A DNA stretch of 64,000 bases, taken from contig JAOCPU010000033.1 of the NCBI GenBank assembly GCA_035772785.1, positions 62,001 through 126,000 of the forward strand, in the 5' to 3' direction. Positions 52,784 to 63,609 of this stretch are shown in pieces. The DNA is from Phlebiopsis flavidoalba (taxonomy: Eukaryota; Basidiomycota; Agaricomycetes; Polyporales; Phanerochaetaceae). Made by a program: the position numbers and the translations under genes. How positions within the stretch are numbered: position 1 is the first letter of the stretch; every line of letters begins with the position of its first letter. Below the pieces are notes generated by a model, which saw only the letters and a list, made by a program, of their open reading frames with translations, was not told the DNA's origin and did not search any database.

Positions 52784-54039
52784 CGCGATGTTTGCACAGT
52801 GTCTTCAACTTCGCAACACGGGAAGAGTCTACGGGAAGAATCCCAAGGTGTCTCTTATATCGAGCCACTTCACAAGTGAAAAGAATATAAATAAATAACG
52901 ATCGCTGTGTATGAGCGAACTATTCACCGAGATTGATGTATCATTCGCAGAGCAGCGAAATATGTGGTGTGCCTTGCTCCAGTGAACCGGCACCACAGCT
53001 GACTTGCAGCACGTTCGTATCTTCCATTCCATGTCTTCGCCTCTGGCAGAGCACATGAGGTAAGACCCTGGGTATCTTCAATACCATGATAGGGCTCCAG
53101 CCGTCATGTGCATCATGGATGTTGCTGTCTTTACGCGTCGAAGAGAAACTGGTGTTTTGCATGACTGCGTGACGTTAGATAGCGAAATCGGTATTGAAGC
53201 AGTATATTGATAAAGTCTACTCACGTCAACTACACAGTATATTCGGCTGTAGTGTGGTCTACACAACTTTGTGTTGCACGAGTGATGGCAGAATAGGTGC
53301 AACTTGTTCCAGAGCCTAGGCGCTTATTTGAGAAACTCCCTTGCTCGCATCCACACACGAAGTGCATTTCGCAGGACATCTTTCTCTCTGTCAAATCCAT
53401 AAGCATGCATAAGTTTTAGGTGAGTACCCTTTTTTGCTCAGTATTGCACACCGCGCTCGACAGCGCCCAAGCGATCTAGACATCACGCCATGTATACTAC
53501 CGGTACCGTGTAATGCAATCTGTCCAATGGCAGCTACGTTTAGGATATACGACCAGAACCTTGTCTCCTCTCGAATCAAAAACGTTGCATTAGATACAGG
53601 TCATACACCATTCCAGCGCCATTACAATGGCGGCTTCCCAGTCAAACTCAGGGGGCTTTCGATCATAGACGCGACCCAGTGGTGCCCTAGACACGCCATG
53701 AACAGCGATAAACTACGTCAGGCGTACAAAACTAGAGTGATTACGCCTCTTTACGGGGTACATTGGTGCGGCTCCCATTGTCTTTGCCGTGCACCTTCCC
53801 AGCCGGCTGCGAACCATGCATGGAAGATGAATGGAAGGACGGTTCCAACCACATATCGCCATCGCATGAAGCTCAGATGTTGCTACATGAATGATAGACA
53901 TGGCACGTTTGGGGCACTATTGAGGGTAACCTAATCTGACTCGCTGCTTTAATAGCCGCGAAAAGGCTGTACCTGGCCTCCCCCGAATCCCCACAGCAAA
54001 GTAAACGGTATTTATACTCATCCGTTCCCTTTTGTTACT
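52784..54039. promoter_or_regulatory. Divergent intergenic region between the ferritin-like and LodA-like genes
   Basis: 1.26 kb between two gene starts pointing away from each other. An open frame of 166 codons at 53434-53934 lacks domains and is probably chance. No clear TATA box or binding-site array was picked out. Confidence 0.35.
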
Positions 54040-56741
54040 ATGGACTCTAGGCGTAGTCTAGGATTTGCACCCATGTCGTCCGAAGACACCTCCCCACGCC
54101 CGTACGACCCTAGCGCTGGCATAAGGCTACCAGCGATCGACGTCAAGAAGATTGCTTATGCAGAGATATTCCCCTCCATCGGAATTGCTCGTGTAGGCAA
54201 CTCTGGATCGCAAAACGGCAAACGCTCTGGGCCCGTCACCTACTTCCTTGGACCAGAACTGCCTCAGACCAACTACCAGCCAGTAGGCGGATACCGAGAT
54301 GCAGAACAAAAAAATTAAGCGTCAGGTAGGCTTTCTTTCTTCGTCAAAAATTTTGTTTTAGTAATTGACGAAGTCTTCAGGGCGCCCGGTTCCGGGTATA
54401 ATGCGTATGACCCGGATGGTAAGCTCCTCGGCGAGATTAACGAGAGAACTGGCTACACACGCTTGAATGGACCGTCGATGTGGCAAACATGAAGGCCGCT
54501 TCAACCGTATTCCAGTATGTACGCCAGCCCATATCAACTCCTGAATTTGTCTTGATAAAATTGTACAGAGGTCGTCTCGATGAACCCACTACGCAACTGC
54601 GTAATCCGGATGTCCAGCCTGATGTACGCTCCTTTTTTTTGACCTCATTTTCGGAGCACTGGACTTTCTCCCTCACAGCTTCCCTACTACTTGCGTGACA
54701 AGCTGATTGTGGCGCACCATCTGCACCCGTCAAGGTCAGCGGCAAGGACCAATCTATTGCAGTGATGGGCAGTGTTTCCAAGGCTCGCGCAAGAAAACCG
54801 GAAGACGGGGTCGACGTTGATCTCGGCGACGCAAAGACGGACGACGTTGGCCGCCTTATCTTCGTCGGTGGATCAGGATGGTCTGAGTGCGTCACGAAGG
54901 ACACTGGATACAAACCCGACGCGGAGTACCCTCACCAGCCTGACATCATTGTCCGAAATGGACAACCTCGACTGTGGGTCGACTCGGCTTGCGATGGTAA
55001 GGATCAGTGTGGTGTTCTCCAAGGACGATTCCACCAAGTAAGTACCCGCATATATGCGCATATGTACCTGTTGCCTATTAACTTACTGCTGTTTCCATGC
55101 ATAGACGCAAGGCTCGTCACGATGCCTGGGTGCTCTCGGGGCCGCCGAACTTCACACGTGGGGCATCGACTCACCGACGACGCCTCTGGGACGTTATTGA
55201 AGATGTATACAACAAGAACTCGCAGTCCTTCGTTGCGGATCCTAACGCGCAGTTCTATGCGCGATAATATGGGCCTGTGCTGGTGCTGTCGCACGGCACA
55301 TATCGTGTCTTTTCGTGGACAAAACACAGATGCATTGCAGGGACATGGTAGCTCCGGCTCGCGATTTTTGATGGAAACCCCTTTGACTAACGAAACTCTC
55401 CTCTCTAGGACCCGTGGCAGGGGCAATTTCTTGGAGATGGAGAACGCGCTCAAGGATCACAGCCAGGGTGACCTTCGCGCGCAACATCTTCAGTACCGTA
55501 TCCGTATGCCCGACTACTCTGTCTTCTGATCAAGCCTCGATCAGTGGATGCCACGTCTTTCCTGAAGATGCAGGTGTGTACATGCCCGATCAATATCTAG
55601 GCCTCTGAGTAACATGAAAACGCGCATAGATGAGCTCATCGGACCGGGCACCATCCAAACCACCTCTACATTCAAATTCCCCCCATCTCCCAGTTCGCCG
55701 CGCTCACCACTCTCCAATACGACCGATTCAAAGCGATGGAAGAATGGCGAATTCGACAACCACCCCGTTCCCGGCCGGCAAGTACAACCAAGCTAGAGGA
55801 CGTGCCGCTTGAGTCGCAGACGGAGTATATTACACGCGCGCTCGACTCCCCTCGACGAGCGCGATCGGCGACCCCACTGTACCCTGGTATCGAGACCTAC
55901 TGGGCCGCCAAGACGCGAGCTGGTGTACGACTTCAGCGTCGACAATACTGTGCAAGCCCGCCCTTCAGGGTCAGCTCGACCCTTCGGCGCCCCGGGCGAC
56001 ATGGACGCGTGGTTTTGTCTGCCCGTGGGTCTAGCCCGGGGCTCTGCAGAGCCTAGCTCCCTTTCTGCATTCCGTCAGTGCAACCCAGATTCGGCCGGTC
56101 AGTTTTCCATACTCTCCTCGTCGAATGTTTCTTTGCGGGAGGTCTTGCTAGGGATCGATGCGCTGCAGGTGGCACCTTCCGCGCGTCTCCGGATGACGTG
56201 CCGTCCCCGAAGCAACAGACTTTCCTCAAACACTCGTCCCGCACACCGTCGGTGGGATGGGGCAGGGTCTTTCCGAGACTTTGCCACAACGCTTGAACTC
56301 GACGCCACGGCGGCCATGGACAACGGCCTATGCGTATCACGCCCGACAGTAAGCTCTCTCCCTTTCCCTCTTGTATCTTGCTCTGACCGCACTCCCGACC
56401 AGATGACTCGCAATTTCTTCCCGGGCTGCACGGACATGACACGCTACTGGGAGCTGCTCGGCTTCGTCACGCGCATCGAGATTCCCGGTCAGCCGCTGCC
56501 CGTATATGTCGAGGTTCCAGCGAAGGTTGCCTCCTGTCCTAGGCGACACGAAACCACGAATGATGCGCTCACAGACGACGACGTGCAGCAAAGCGTTGGG
56601 TCCCAATTCTCCGTGGAAGTTGGTGAAACGGTCGGTTGGTGGACAAGTTGTCGGGTGGACCGAAGATATAGGATGCGAGGCTATCCGTGTTGTCCGCTCC
56701 AAGGGTCTCTACACTGTACAAATGTGAATGAAGCTGTGTAA
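54040..56741 (+). CDS. LodA-like quinoprotein amino-acid oxidase
   Basis: Bacterial LodA oxidises the epsilon-amine of lysine and GoxA oxidises glycine, both through a cysteine tryptophylquinone cofactor with H2O2 release. Here, from the ATG at 54040 (another at 54073), come IAYAEIFPSIGIARVGNSGS (54151-54210), YFLGPELP, VGGYRDAEQK, DPDGKLLGEIN, WTVDVANMKAA, GRLIFVGGSG (54858-54887), then AQFY.RDIWPVLVLSHG-type text (55248-55290), TLQYDRFKAMEEW (55711-55749), YPGIETYWAAKTR (55879-55917), ELVYDFSVDNTVQARP, DMDAWFCLP, a CN-containing exon near 56079, SPDDVPS, RYWELLGFVTRIEIPGQPLP (56442-56501) and VYVEV. This order follows LodA throughout. The Cys near 56079 and the Trp at about 56446 are candidates for the cofactor pair. 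The WWPxxRPDDV region is damaged by indels. The 3' end lies between about 56530 and 56741. No LodB-like flavoprotein, needed for maturation in bacteria, is seen nearby. Confidence 0.83.
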
Positions 56742-57144
56742 CTTGAGCATATGTCCATCTCAACCCTTTCGCATTCCTACATGAAAGACCAGGGGGCGTG
56801 CCGAGTCAGCCTCAAAATTTTGGTACGGTTGTGCTCACGCGCAGACGCGTGCAAAAATCCAACGTAAAATCGAATATTACTTGTGATTAGTCAGCATTGG
56901 CCGCCATCAGAGCGCTTTTTGGAAATGATGCGCACCCTTTTCAGGTTAGGGTTCTCACCAGAACATGGTTTGGTGCGAGTCGTAGAGCAGGCCACGTAGT
57001 TTATCTCTTCACATTTCAGGTGAGCCTTTTCTGCATAAATCATATGGATACATACGGTACATTCGAAACTAACAGTAACTGCTCCTGAAGGTCCAGGTTG
57101 CGGGCCCCCGCCCCTCTCGAAAAACGTTCGTGCCAGGTGGTACG

Positions 57145-59482
57145 ATGGATGCAGGACTGCTGTCTTTCTCCACGACCCTCCGCTCATTCCTCGAAAAAAA
57201 GGAAGAAGAAGAAGATCTCTCGAGATGCAGGACAACGATGATACTGCGATATGCGCCGTACAAACAGAGTCAGCTCCTTCAGAAGCACTTGCGGACATCT
57301 AACTACCCCATCCAAATCGTGGCAGGCGAAGCGTTATACCCGTCCTCCGCTTCAGCGATCGAGTCAGCGGGGGATTTTCGCTGAGGTATCACCACGAATA
57401 TCTTTCGACGACTTCTCTGGAGGGTGGGACACGACTCCTCGTAAATGACATCGAATGGGACCTGGCCGCTGCGCAAGAGCCTCACATTTACGGATATCCG
57501 GGACTGGCGCCATGACCTTCAACACGACGCCTCCCCTCGCAGAAAATGGACGCTATAGTCGTTGAGCGCCGCTACCAAACTGTGGCGCATGGTCCTTGCT
57601 CAAAAGTATTTTTGGTCCCCTCGATGCGCCGTTCATCGCTCCTATTACCCCGAGACCCGTTTCGGAACCATACAAGCTCGAGCCCAGTAACCACGAGACG
57701 CACTGGCGCTTGCCTTTCCAGCGCATTCATGTCTCGCCTCTAGCTATTCCCTCAGACCTCGCTTCACTACGGCTTCACAGTCCTGGCTCGCTTCTAGCGG
57801 AATTAAACGATATTTTCGGCACACACGCGTCGAGATGGAGAGCAGTCTCGAAGTCTGGCTACGCTCTCGTGTCGACGCGGAAATGGATTTAGGGCTTGCC
57901 TACGCATATCTGCGTCCGTGGTGGTACGACTGGCTTGCGTTCTCGTGGATCGTTTGCGAGTGTTCTTGCGCAAATGACCAGACGAAGAGAGCAGGATTCG
58001 AGGCTTCGCTCTGAGGCCGCCGTCGCCTGAATCTGGATAACTCGGGCAGAAAAATGGCCGCTCCCTCCCCTCGCGTCGTCAACACGCAAGTGCCCCCACA
58101 AGACGCATATGGGATTTTGTTCAGTAACGCGCGTAATCCCCTACTGTGCGCTGCCTTCTTCAGCGATACCGGACAACCTCTGGGCCGTCTCCCACTGCTG
58201 GGTCGCCGAAGCCGAGCGTCAGGACGTCTGGACGCCCATCAACGGATACCAGTGGCCCGTTCCACTACCCGTACGGACATCGTTGGAGCGTGTGCGCATT
58301 GAACTGCTGAACCTCGGGCGGCGCAGAGTATGTGTTTTTAGAACGTTCTATGTCTACGACAATATTCAGACGAGGAGAACGAACGGGTGCGTGGATATGA
58401 ATGGCGACTCGACGTGCCGACACTTGGATACATTTATAGACACGAACGATATCAGACGGTGGGTTCGTTTATTTCAATGGCTTGGGTAGACCGCTTTGAC
58501 GTCCGTCATTGCGGTACTCGACGCTCCCCTTCACTGGTTCAGCCGGGCGTGGACATTACAGGAAGGAACAGTCCCAACTGGCTACCTGGAGGACTACGTG
58601 CCCTGATTCCTGGTCAGACAGGGGGTATGCAATTCATGTCTCGCATGCGGCAATCTCAGCATGCCCTCGGGATGCTTGACTTGACTCCTCCTAGCTTCCC
58701 GATTCTCCTTCATGCGATCAAAGCCCGCCCTGGGCACACCGACAAGAAGCCGTATGACTGGGTCGCCGCACTGATGTATCTTATTCCTTCTTCGCAACCA
58801 GCCGTGTATAGCAAGCGATGGTCGAGCGCAGAAGATGCGTGGACAGCCTTGGTCGAGGGGCCTTGCCGGCCGTGATTCGACTGAGCCTACTCTTGTGGGA
58901 GAATCCAGGAACACCGCATACCGCGATTGGGATGCATAACTCACGGAACCGTTGGCGACCCAGCTGGAGCGAAATTATGGCTCATCCACGAACCTTGTTC
59001 CAGAGCCACATGACCTCCCCTATACGGAAGAAGAGCGAATCGAGGGACCCGTGTTCTCTGATGGACAAAGATTTTACTACCATGTCGCACATGTTATTGA
59101 AGGCTGCCATTCTGCGGGGCCAGAAATCATTAGTGTTCCGTGCGATATAGATGATGAAGATGGACTATCTGTTCTGATTCTCTCGAACGCAGTCAATCCA
59201 GGCCCTCAGGTCATGAACAGTTTCACTTTCAATCGAACATCCAACCTGTCCGATACCACCTCATACATCCTGATCGGCGTTGGTGGTCTGGAACAGTGGG
59301 TCGTCGGCGTTGAAGAAGGCCGTGTGGATGTTGCGGGGAAAGGGACGGCGCTACAGGCCTCCAAGTTTGCTGTGGGCAAAATGCTTAACCGTGCTGAGCT
59401 CCAAAAAATTCAGGACTTGCGGCTTGGGCAACGACGGCTGATAGCGATATCTCGACGCCGAGCTCCAAAGTTGATTTGGTGA
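57145..59482 (+). CDS. HET-domain-like protein (heterokaryon incompatibility type)
   Basis: HET proteins act in self/non-self recognition and cell death in fungi, and many paralogues exist in mushrooms. Upstream text includes SFSTTLRSFLEKKEEEEDLS, SFDDFSGGW, LVNDIEWDLAAAQEPHIYGY (57439-57498), AYAYLRPWWYDWLAFSW (57901-57951) and TKRAGFEASL. The HET core reads IPDNLWAVSHCWVAEAERQD (58168-58227), VWTPINGYQWPVPLPVRTSL (58228-58287), RVRIELLNLG, VFLDVLCLRQ-like sequence across a frame break, EWRLDVPTLGYIYRHERYQT (58399-58458), and then WLPGGL. Past the core are KKPYDWVAALMYLIPSSQPA and a C-terminal domain (EERIEGPVFSDGQRFYYHVA, DTTSYILIGVGGLEQWVVGV) with TGA at 59480-59482. Repeated one-base shifts; the true start is uncertain. 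It lacks an obvious NACHT or TIR partner domain. Confidence 0.75.
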
Positions 59483-59688
59483 AGTGGAACCATTTTGCTT
59501 TGATCATCGATGAGAGAGTAGGTCTCTGGTAGAGCTTGGTACCAGGTGTACAATGCGACACTCCTGCTTATGGGTCTGGTAAAGGATGATTATACTGTGT
59601 GAGTAAAAGGGTGCCCTCTGCGGCCAAAGAATCACGGTATTCGAGGGGTAACTGACTCATTGTGAAATGAAGTTAGAATATACGTAGA

Positions 59689-60110
59689 TTGACGGGTAGC
59701 TGGTGTGCATGGGATAGTAAATGGGATCGTACGGGAGACCATTTGGACATCGCTGGTGTAGGTAGTCGCGAGTTCCTAAACGAGGACCATCTTCCAGAGT
59801 GTCGTCCTACGCTTAATGACATCGCTGTCAGCATTCTCGGAGTGACGTATGGAATGGTGATCTCGCCGGTTCTTCATATTTGAGACACTGAGTGAAGAAG
59901 CCGCTTCGATGTTCCACACGAAGTCGTCGACGCAATCGACTCCGCTGGCGAGGAGCTCATCGAAATGCCAAAATTTGACCAGATCAGGTGATCTAAATCT
60001 ATACTGCTGTGCCTCGAGAGACAGAGGACATTCTGTGTTAAAGAATCGCGCTAACGGTACGCTTGAGATAGACGTTTACAAGAGAGTGAGTACTTTTAGC
60101 TCACATTATT
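59689..60110 (+). CDS. Unassigned coding fragment
   Basis: A protein-like stretch at 59906-59989 reads RFDVPHEVVDAIDSAGEELI then EMPKFDQIR, preceded in another frame by REFLNEDHLPECRPTLNDIA and VSILGVTYGMVISPV. It is probably part of a real small gene or the end of a larger one with lost frames. No family recognised. Confidence 0.3.
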
Positions 60111-60460
60111 TATAAAACGGCCCAGGGATTGGGCTGACATGGTGTTGACGAAGGATTTACAATTAGATCTCACTGGTAGTTGGGCGAGTCTTGGAGGTAG
60201 AGGGCTTTCTGGATGATTGGGTCATACCGGGAGGTATGTGAGAATGGAGAAGTGACGATGCACATGCAATGAGCAGGCCTGATGGTGGCGTTAAGTGTTT
60301 ATTTGGTCCTATTATGATCGAAAGGCTCTGGATACCAATTTGGGCGTACCACGCGCTTGGGCTTCTCTCTCTGCTACCATCACTATCCTTCCATCTTAAA
60401 CTTTAACCGCATTATCTATCCCTTGAGCTTTTTCATCATAAAATCTTGTATTAAAACGTC

Positions 60461-60812
60461 ATGTCAGGTATAGGCTGTGAAGACGCGTGTTTCGCGCTTT
60501 GCTGTGGCGTGCTCCACGCTTGTTTTGCAGGAATATGTCAAGACCTCGCTTACACCCGTTCGTCGCTTTCTCCCTCCCCCTCCAACGCAGAAAGCTTACC
60601 GCAAAAAGGGCATAACCTGGGCTGAGAGATGCTACCAAAGCTCTTGTCTCTCACGTTGCAGGCCGGAAGATGACGTCGGCGACGCGGATGGGCCGAACGA
60701 TGCACGAGAACGAGAGCCACTACTGGTTCCTCGTGCAAAACAGCCGGAAGCCATACGAGAAATGGCTGCCGACTCCTCAAACATGAGGATTAGCGATGGT
60801 GTACTATCTTAG
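60461..60812 (+). CDS. Small cysteine-rich protein of unknown function
   Basis: The ATG at 60461 opens MSGIGCEDACFALCCGVLHA followed by CFAGICQ, with six Cys in the first 26 residues and a hydrophobic character. Later, in another frame, come CYQSSCLSRCRPEDDV (60632-60679), an acidic stretch DADGPNDARERE and a tail ending MAADSSNMRISDGVLS with a stop at 60810-60812. The layout (Cys-rich hydrophobic head, charged disordered tail with EMAADS) resembles small Cys-rich proteins common in mushroom genomes, possibly palmitoylated or membrane-bound. No signal peptide. Joining head and tail requires a frame break or intron. Confidence 0.45.
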
Positions 60813-61746
60813 TGCGCAGATTATGTCACCACAACTGAGTACGTGATCTGTGTGCGATACATGTGATGGTATACTAAAATCCACCTTTAGCATTTGTATA
60901 CTATTGAGATAAAACGATATTTTGTTACCACCTTTACACAGTTGAAAGTCTGGTGATACTGTATGGCCGAATGGTTGATTCTCATGTTCCCAAGGAACAG
61001 CAATTTGGCCGTTAGTCGCGTCCTTTTGGGTCCACCAATTGAGAACAAGCTTCGACGATTCACGGCAGCCTGGTGAGGAGGGAGAAACCCGCCAGTCCAT
61101 ACCATGCACCACCATACATTCTTGACCTGCACCCACGGCAGGAAAAAAATGGTTGACAAATGATACGTAACCCTAAACCGATCAAAAGAAGCTGCCCAAC
61201 CCATAACTTAGCAGAACACTGCTGCTCATGCGCAGCGCGCGGGTTCTAGCGCTGGACTCCCGACGCAATCCTCATCTCATTTCCACAGGCTATCAGCGCC
61301 CGGAGTTTCGGGCTACAATTGATGCCCACGAAGGGTGGCATATCTTGCTGTTCGTCCTTGCTATTCATCTTACCACGTCGAATAATGCGCGCTGACCATC
61401 TCTCATGTAGCAATATAAATGCGCACATACTCCGCCATAATAATAACAACCAGTCATCACCGACGGGACGTTCCAAGACGATGCGCCGCCTAGCCTTTCG
61501 AAAACGATTCAAATGCCGCTTACCGCTAATGTTCAAGCCATCAGGCTTGGTACTCGCCGCAGAGAGCCTTGTCGAGGCGAAATCGACATGCCTCCGCGTA
61601 TCCATCTCTCAGGAGTGCGGGATGATGTGCCTTCACGAAGCACAACCGTCCTGAAACCGTATGTTTGGACCTGCCTTGGGGATATGTTAAAAGGAAACGC
61701 CCCGGCGAGCAGCATCTATCCTCTACCGCATCACTCTCCCGTCGAC
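60813..61746. other. Upstream region of the P450 gene
   Basis: No gene assigned. A TATAAAT at 61414-61420 lies 330 bp before the chosen P450 start. A minus-strand frame (60804-61204) with a WWTQKDATNGQIAV stretch was not convincing. Confidence 0.4.
61414..61420 (+). promoter_or_regulatory. Possible TATA box of the P450 gene
   Basis: TATAAAT upstream of the P450. The 330 bp distance to the chosen ATG is long, so either the 5' leader is long or the motif is incidental. Confidence 0.3.
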
Positions 61747-63609
61747 ATGGACTTCATCGAGCTTTTGTCTCCTAAATGGATGCTTCTCTGTGCTTTAGTG
61801 GCACTAGCTAGCAAGCTTGCGTCCTTCGTCTACACCTACACCAAGGCACGTCGACAATTTCCTGGACCACCCGTCTCCAGCATCTGGTCTGGAAATCTTC
61901 CCGAAACGATGACTGAAGACGTTCATGACCGCTGGCGTCGCTGGCACCGCGAGTTTGGGCCCATCTACCAAACCGTACGCTCTCTACCTCTCGCCACAGA
62001 TTCGACGCTGATGCACCGTAGTGGAACGGCCCGCTCTCGCGTGTCGTGTACGTTGGTGACCGCGCCTGATACGCAAGATCGCGAACGAAAACTGGCCCAA
62101 GTTTCCCGCGCAGTACGCAGGCTTCCGTCCGCTCAGTGGCGCCGCGCTCTTCGCGCAGATGGATCCTGCCCGCTGGCGCATGCAGCGCCGTGGCCTTGCG
62201 CCTGCGTTCCAACCACGCGCGGTCACTGGACAGTATGCGGCACTGCAGCGATATATCCTCGTGCGTCGAATCTGCTGTGTATCTTGGAGCCAGATGTCTC
62301 ACGTTGATCTAGCAATTTGTCGAAGAACTAGACGCCACGGCCTCTAGTGGCGCAATAGTTGATCTTTCGACTCTCCATATCCTTCTTACGCTCGACTTCA
62401 TAGGCGATGTTGCGTTTGGCACTGAACTCCATGCTCTCCGCGACGGTGAATCGTGCCGCATCCTGCAGATCTTCCGCGAAGTTCTTCCAGAGCTCATGAA
62501 GTGCGGACTGTTCCCGCTGCGCGCGAAGATCCCGGTGATGCAGAGCACAAGGGTCATGCACCGGGCCATTGGTGAGCTGAGAGACATGGCGATGAAGGCG
62601 GTTCAAAATGCTCGGGCGCAAGAAGAGGGGGAGAAATGCGGAGAGTATGAGGGAAGCAAAAGGATCTTTGAGATTTTGGCACAGTAAGCATGTATTTGCG
62701 GACTTTTTGACGACACTCATCATTGTTCTTAGACAACGCGGGCCAGATGGCAAGTACATGTTCTCTGCAGAGGAACTTGTTGACAACTACGGTGAGCTCA
62801 GTCCTCTGATACCGAAGCTGGAGTCTTACAACAGAGAGGTAGTCACATTCCTTGTTGCTGGTGGCGACCCCACCGCCCACACTATGACGTTTGCCGTCAA
62901 TGAAATTGTATGCATTCTAAGTCTATGGTTTGGCCCCACTCTAATGAATCTAACCAGCTCTCCAACCCGAGCGTCCTTGCAAAATTACGCGCTGAGCTCG
63001 ACGCAGAACTTCCCGCTGACTGCCTCGTCCCGACGGTCGAGCAAGTCTCACGACTGCGCTACCTTCACCTCATCATCAAAGAAACGCTGCGATACAACGG
63101 ACCTGGGTTTGGAACCTTCCGGTATACACCGAAGGACGTGGAAAATTGACGGTGTGATACTCCCCGCGAATACAACGCTGGCGTTGTGGAACCCTCAAGG
63201 TGCGTAGCTGACTGGTGTGGTCAAGATGCATGCTAAATAGGTGCAGTCCATCGCGATCCGAATGTATGGGGCGAAAGACGCAGATGCATTCAGGCCGGAG
63301 CGATGGTTAGCCGTGCCCGGGGACCTCAAGAGTGAGGAGAAGAGGGCAGGGAGCCGGGATCGTACTTTCCGTTCTCTTATGGACCTAGGAAGTGTATGGG
63401 TAAGTATAATCTGTGCTTAATGTTAGTATTACCTAACACAAGGTACAGGTGAAGGGCTGGCGATGCTAGAAATGTCTCTGACTCTTGCGACTTTATTCAA
63501 GAGGTACGACCTGAGCTTCAAGCCTGGATTCACAATGGATTTCCAGCCATCATTTACGTTATGCTCGAGAAATGGATTGCCCGTACATGTGCGGCTGCGT
63601 AAGCAGTAG
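61747..63609 (+). CDS. Cytochrome P450 monooxygenase, complete
   Basis: A microsomal heme enzyme. The ATG at 61747 opens MDFIELLSPKWMLLCALVAL, an ER anchor, then the Pro-rich hinge FPGPPVS. Further on come DRWRRWHREFGPIYQT, MDPARWRMQRRGLAPAFQPR (62158-62217, C-helix WRxxR type), LTLDFIGDVAFG-like sequence, LPELMKCGLFPLRAKIPVMQ, the I-helix VAGGDPTAHT (62855-62884), LRAELDAELPADCLVPT, the K-helix KETLRY (63079-63096, ExxR), FRYTPKDVE, GVILPANTTLALWNPQ, a PERW motif (DAFRPERWL) and the heme-binding loop FPFSYGPRKCMG-GEGLA, split by a 48 nt intron at about 63401-63448. TAG at 63607-63609. Total about 510-530 residues, normal for the family. At least five introns and several one-base shifts. The substrate cannot be inferred; it lies close to the LodA-like/VioB-like pair and could act on their product. 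Confidence 0.9.

Noticed and set aside
53434..53934. 166-codon open frame between the ferritin-like and LodA-like genes
   Set aside because: No domain, Cys/His-rich chance-like composition, no splice extension; lies in a divergent promoter region.
60804..61204. Lectin-like gene on the minus strand upstream of the P450
   Set aside because: A single suggestive WWTQK stretch without the repeated QxW pattern or continuous frame.
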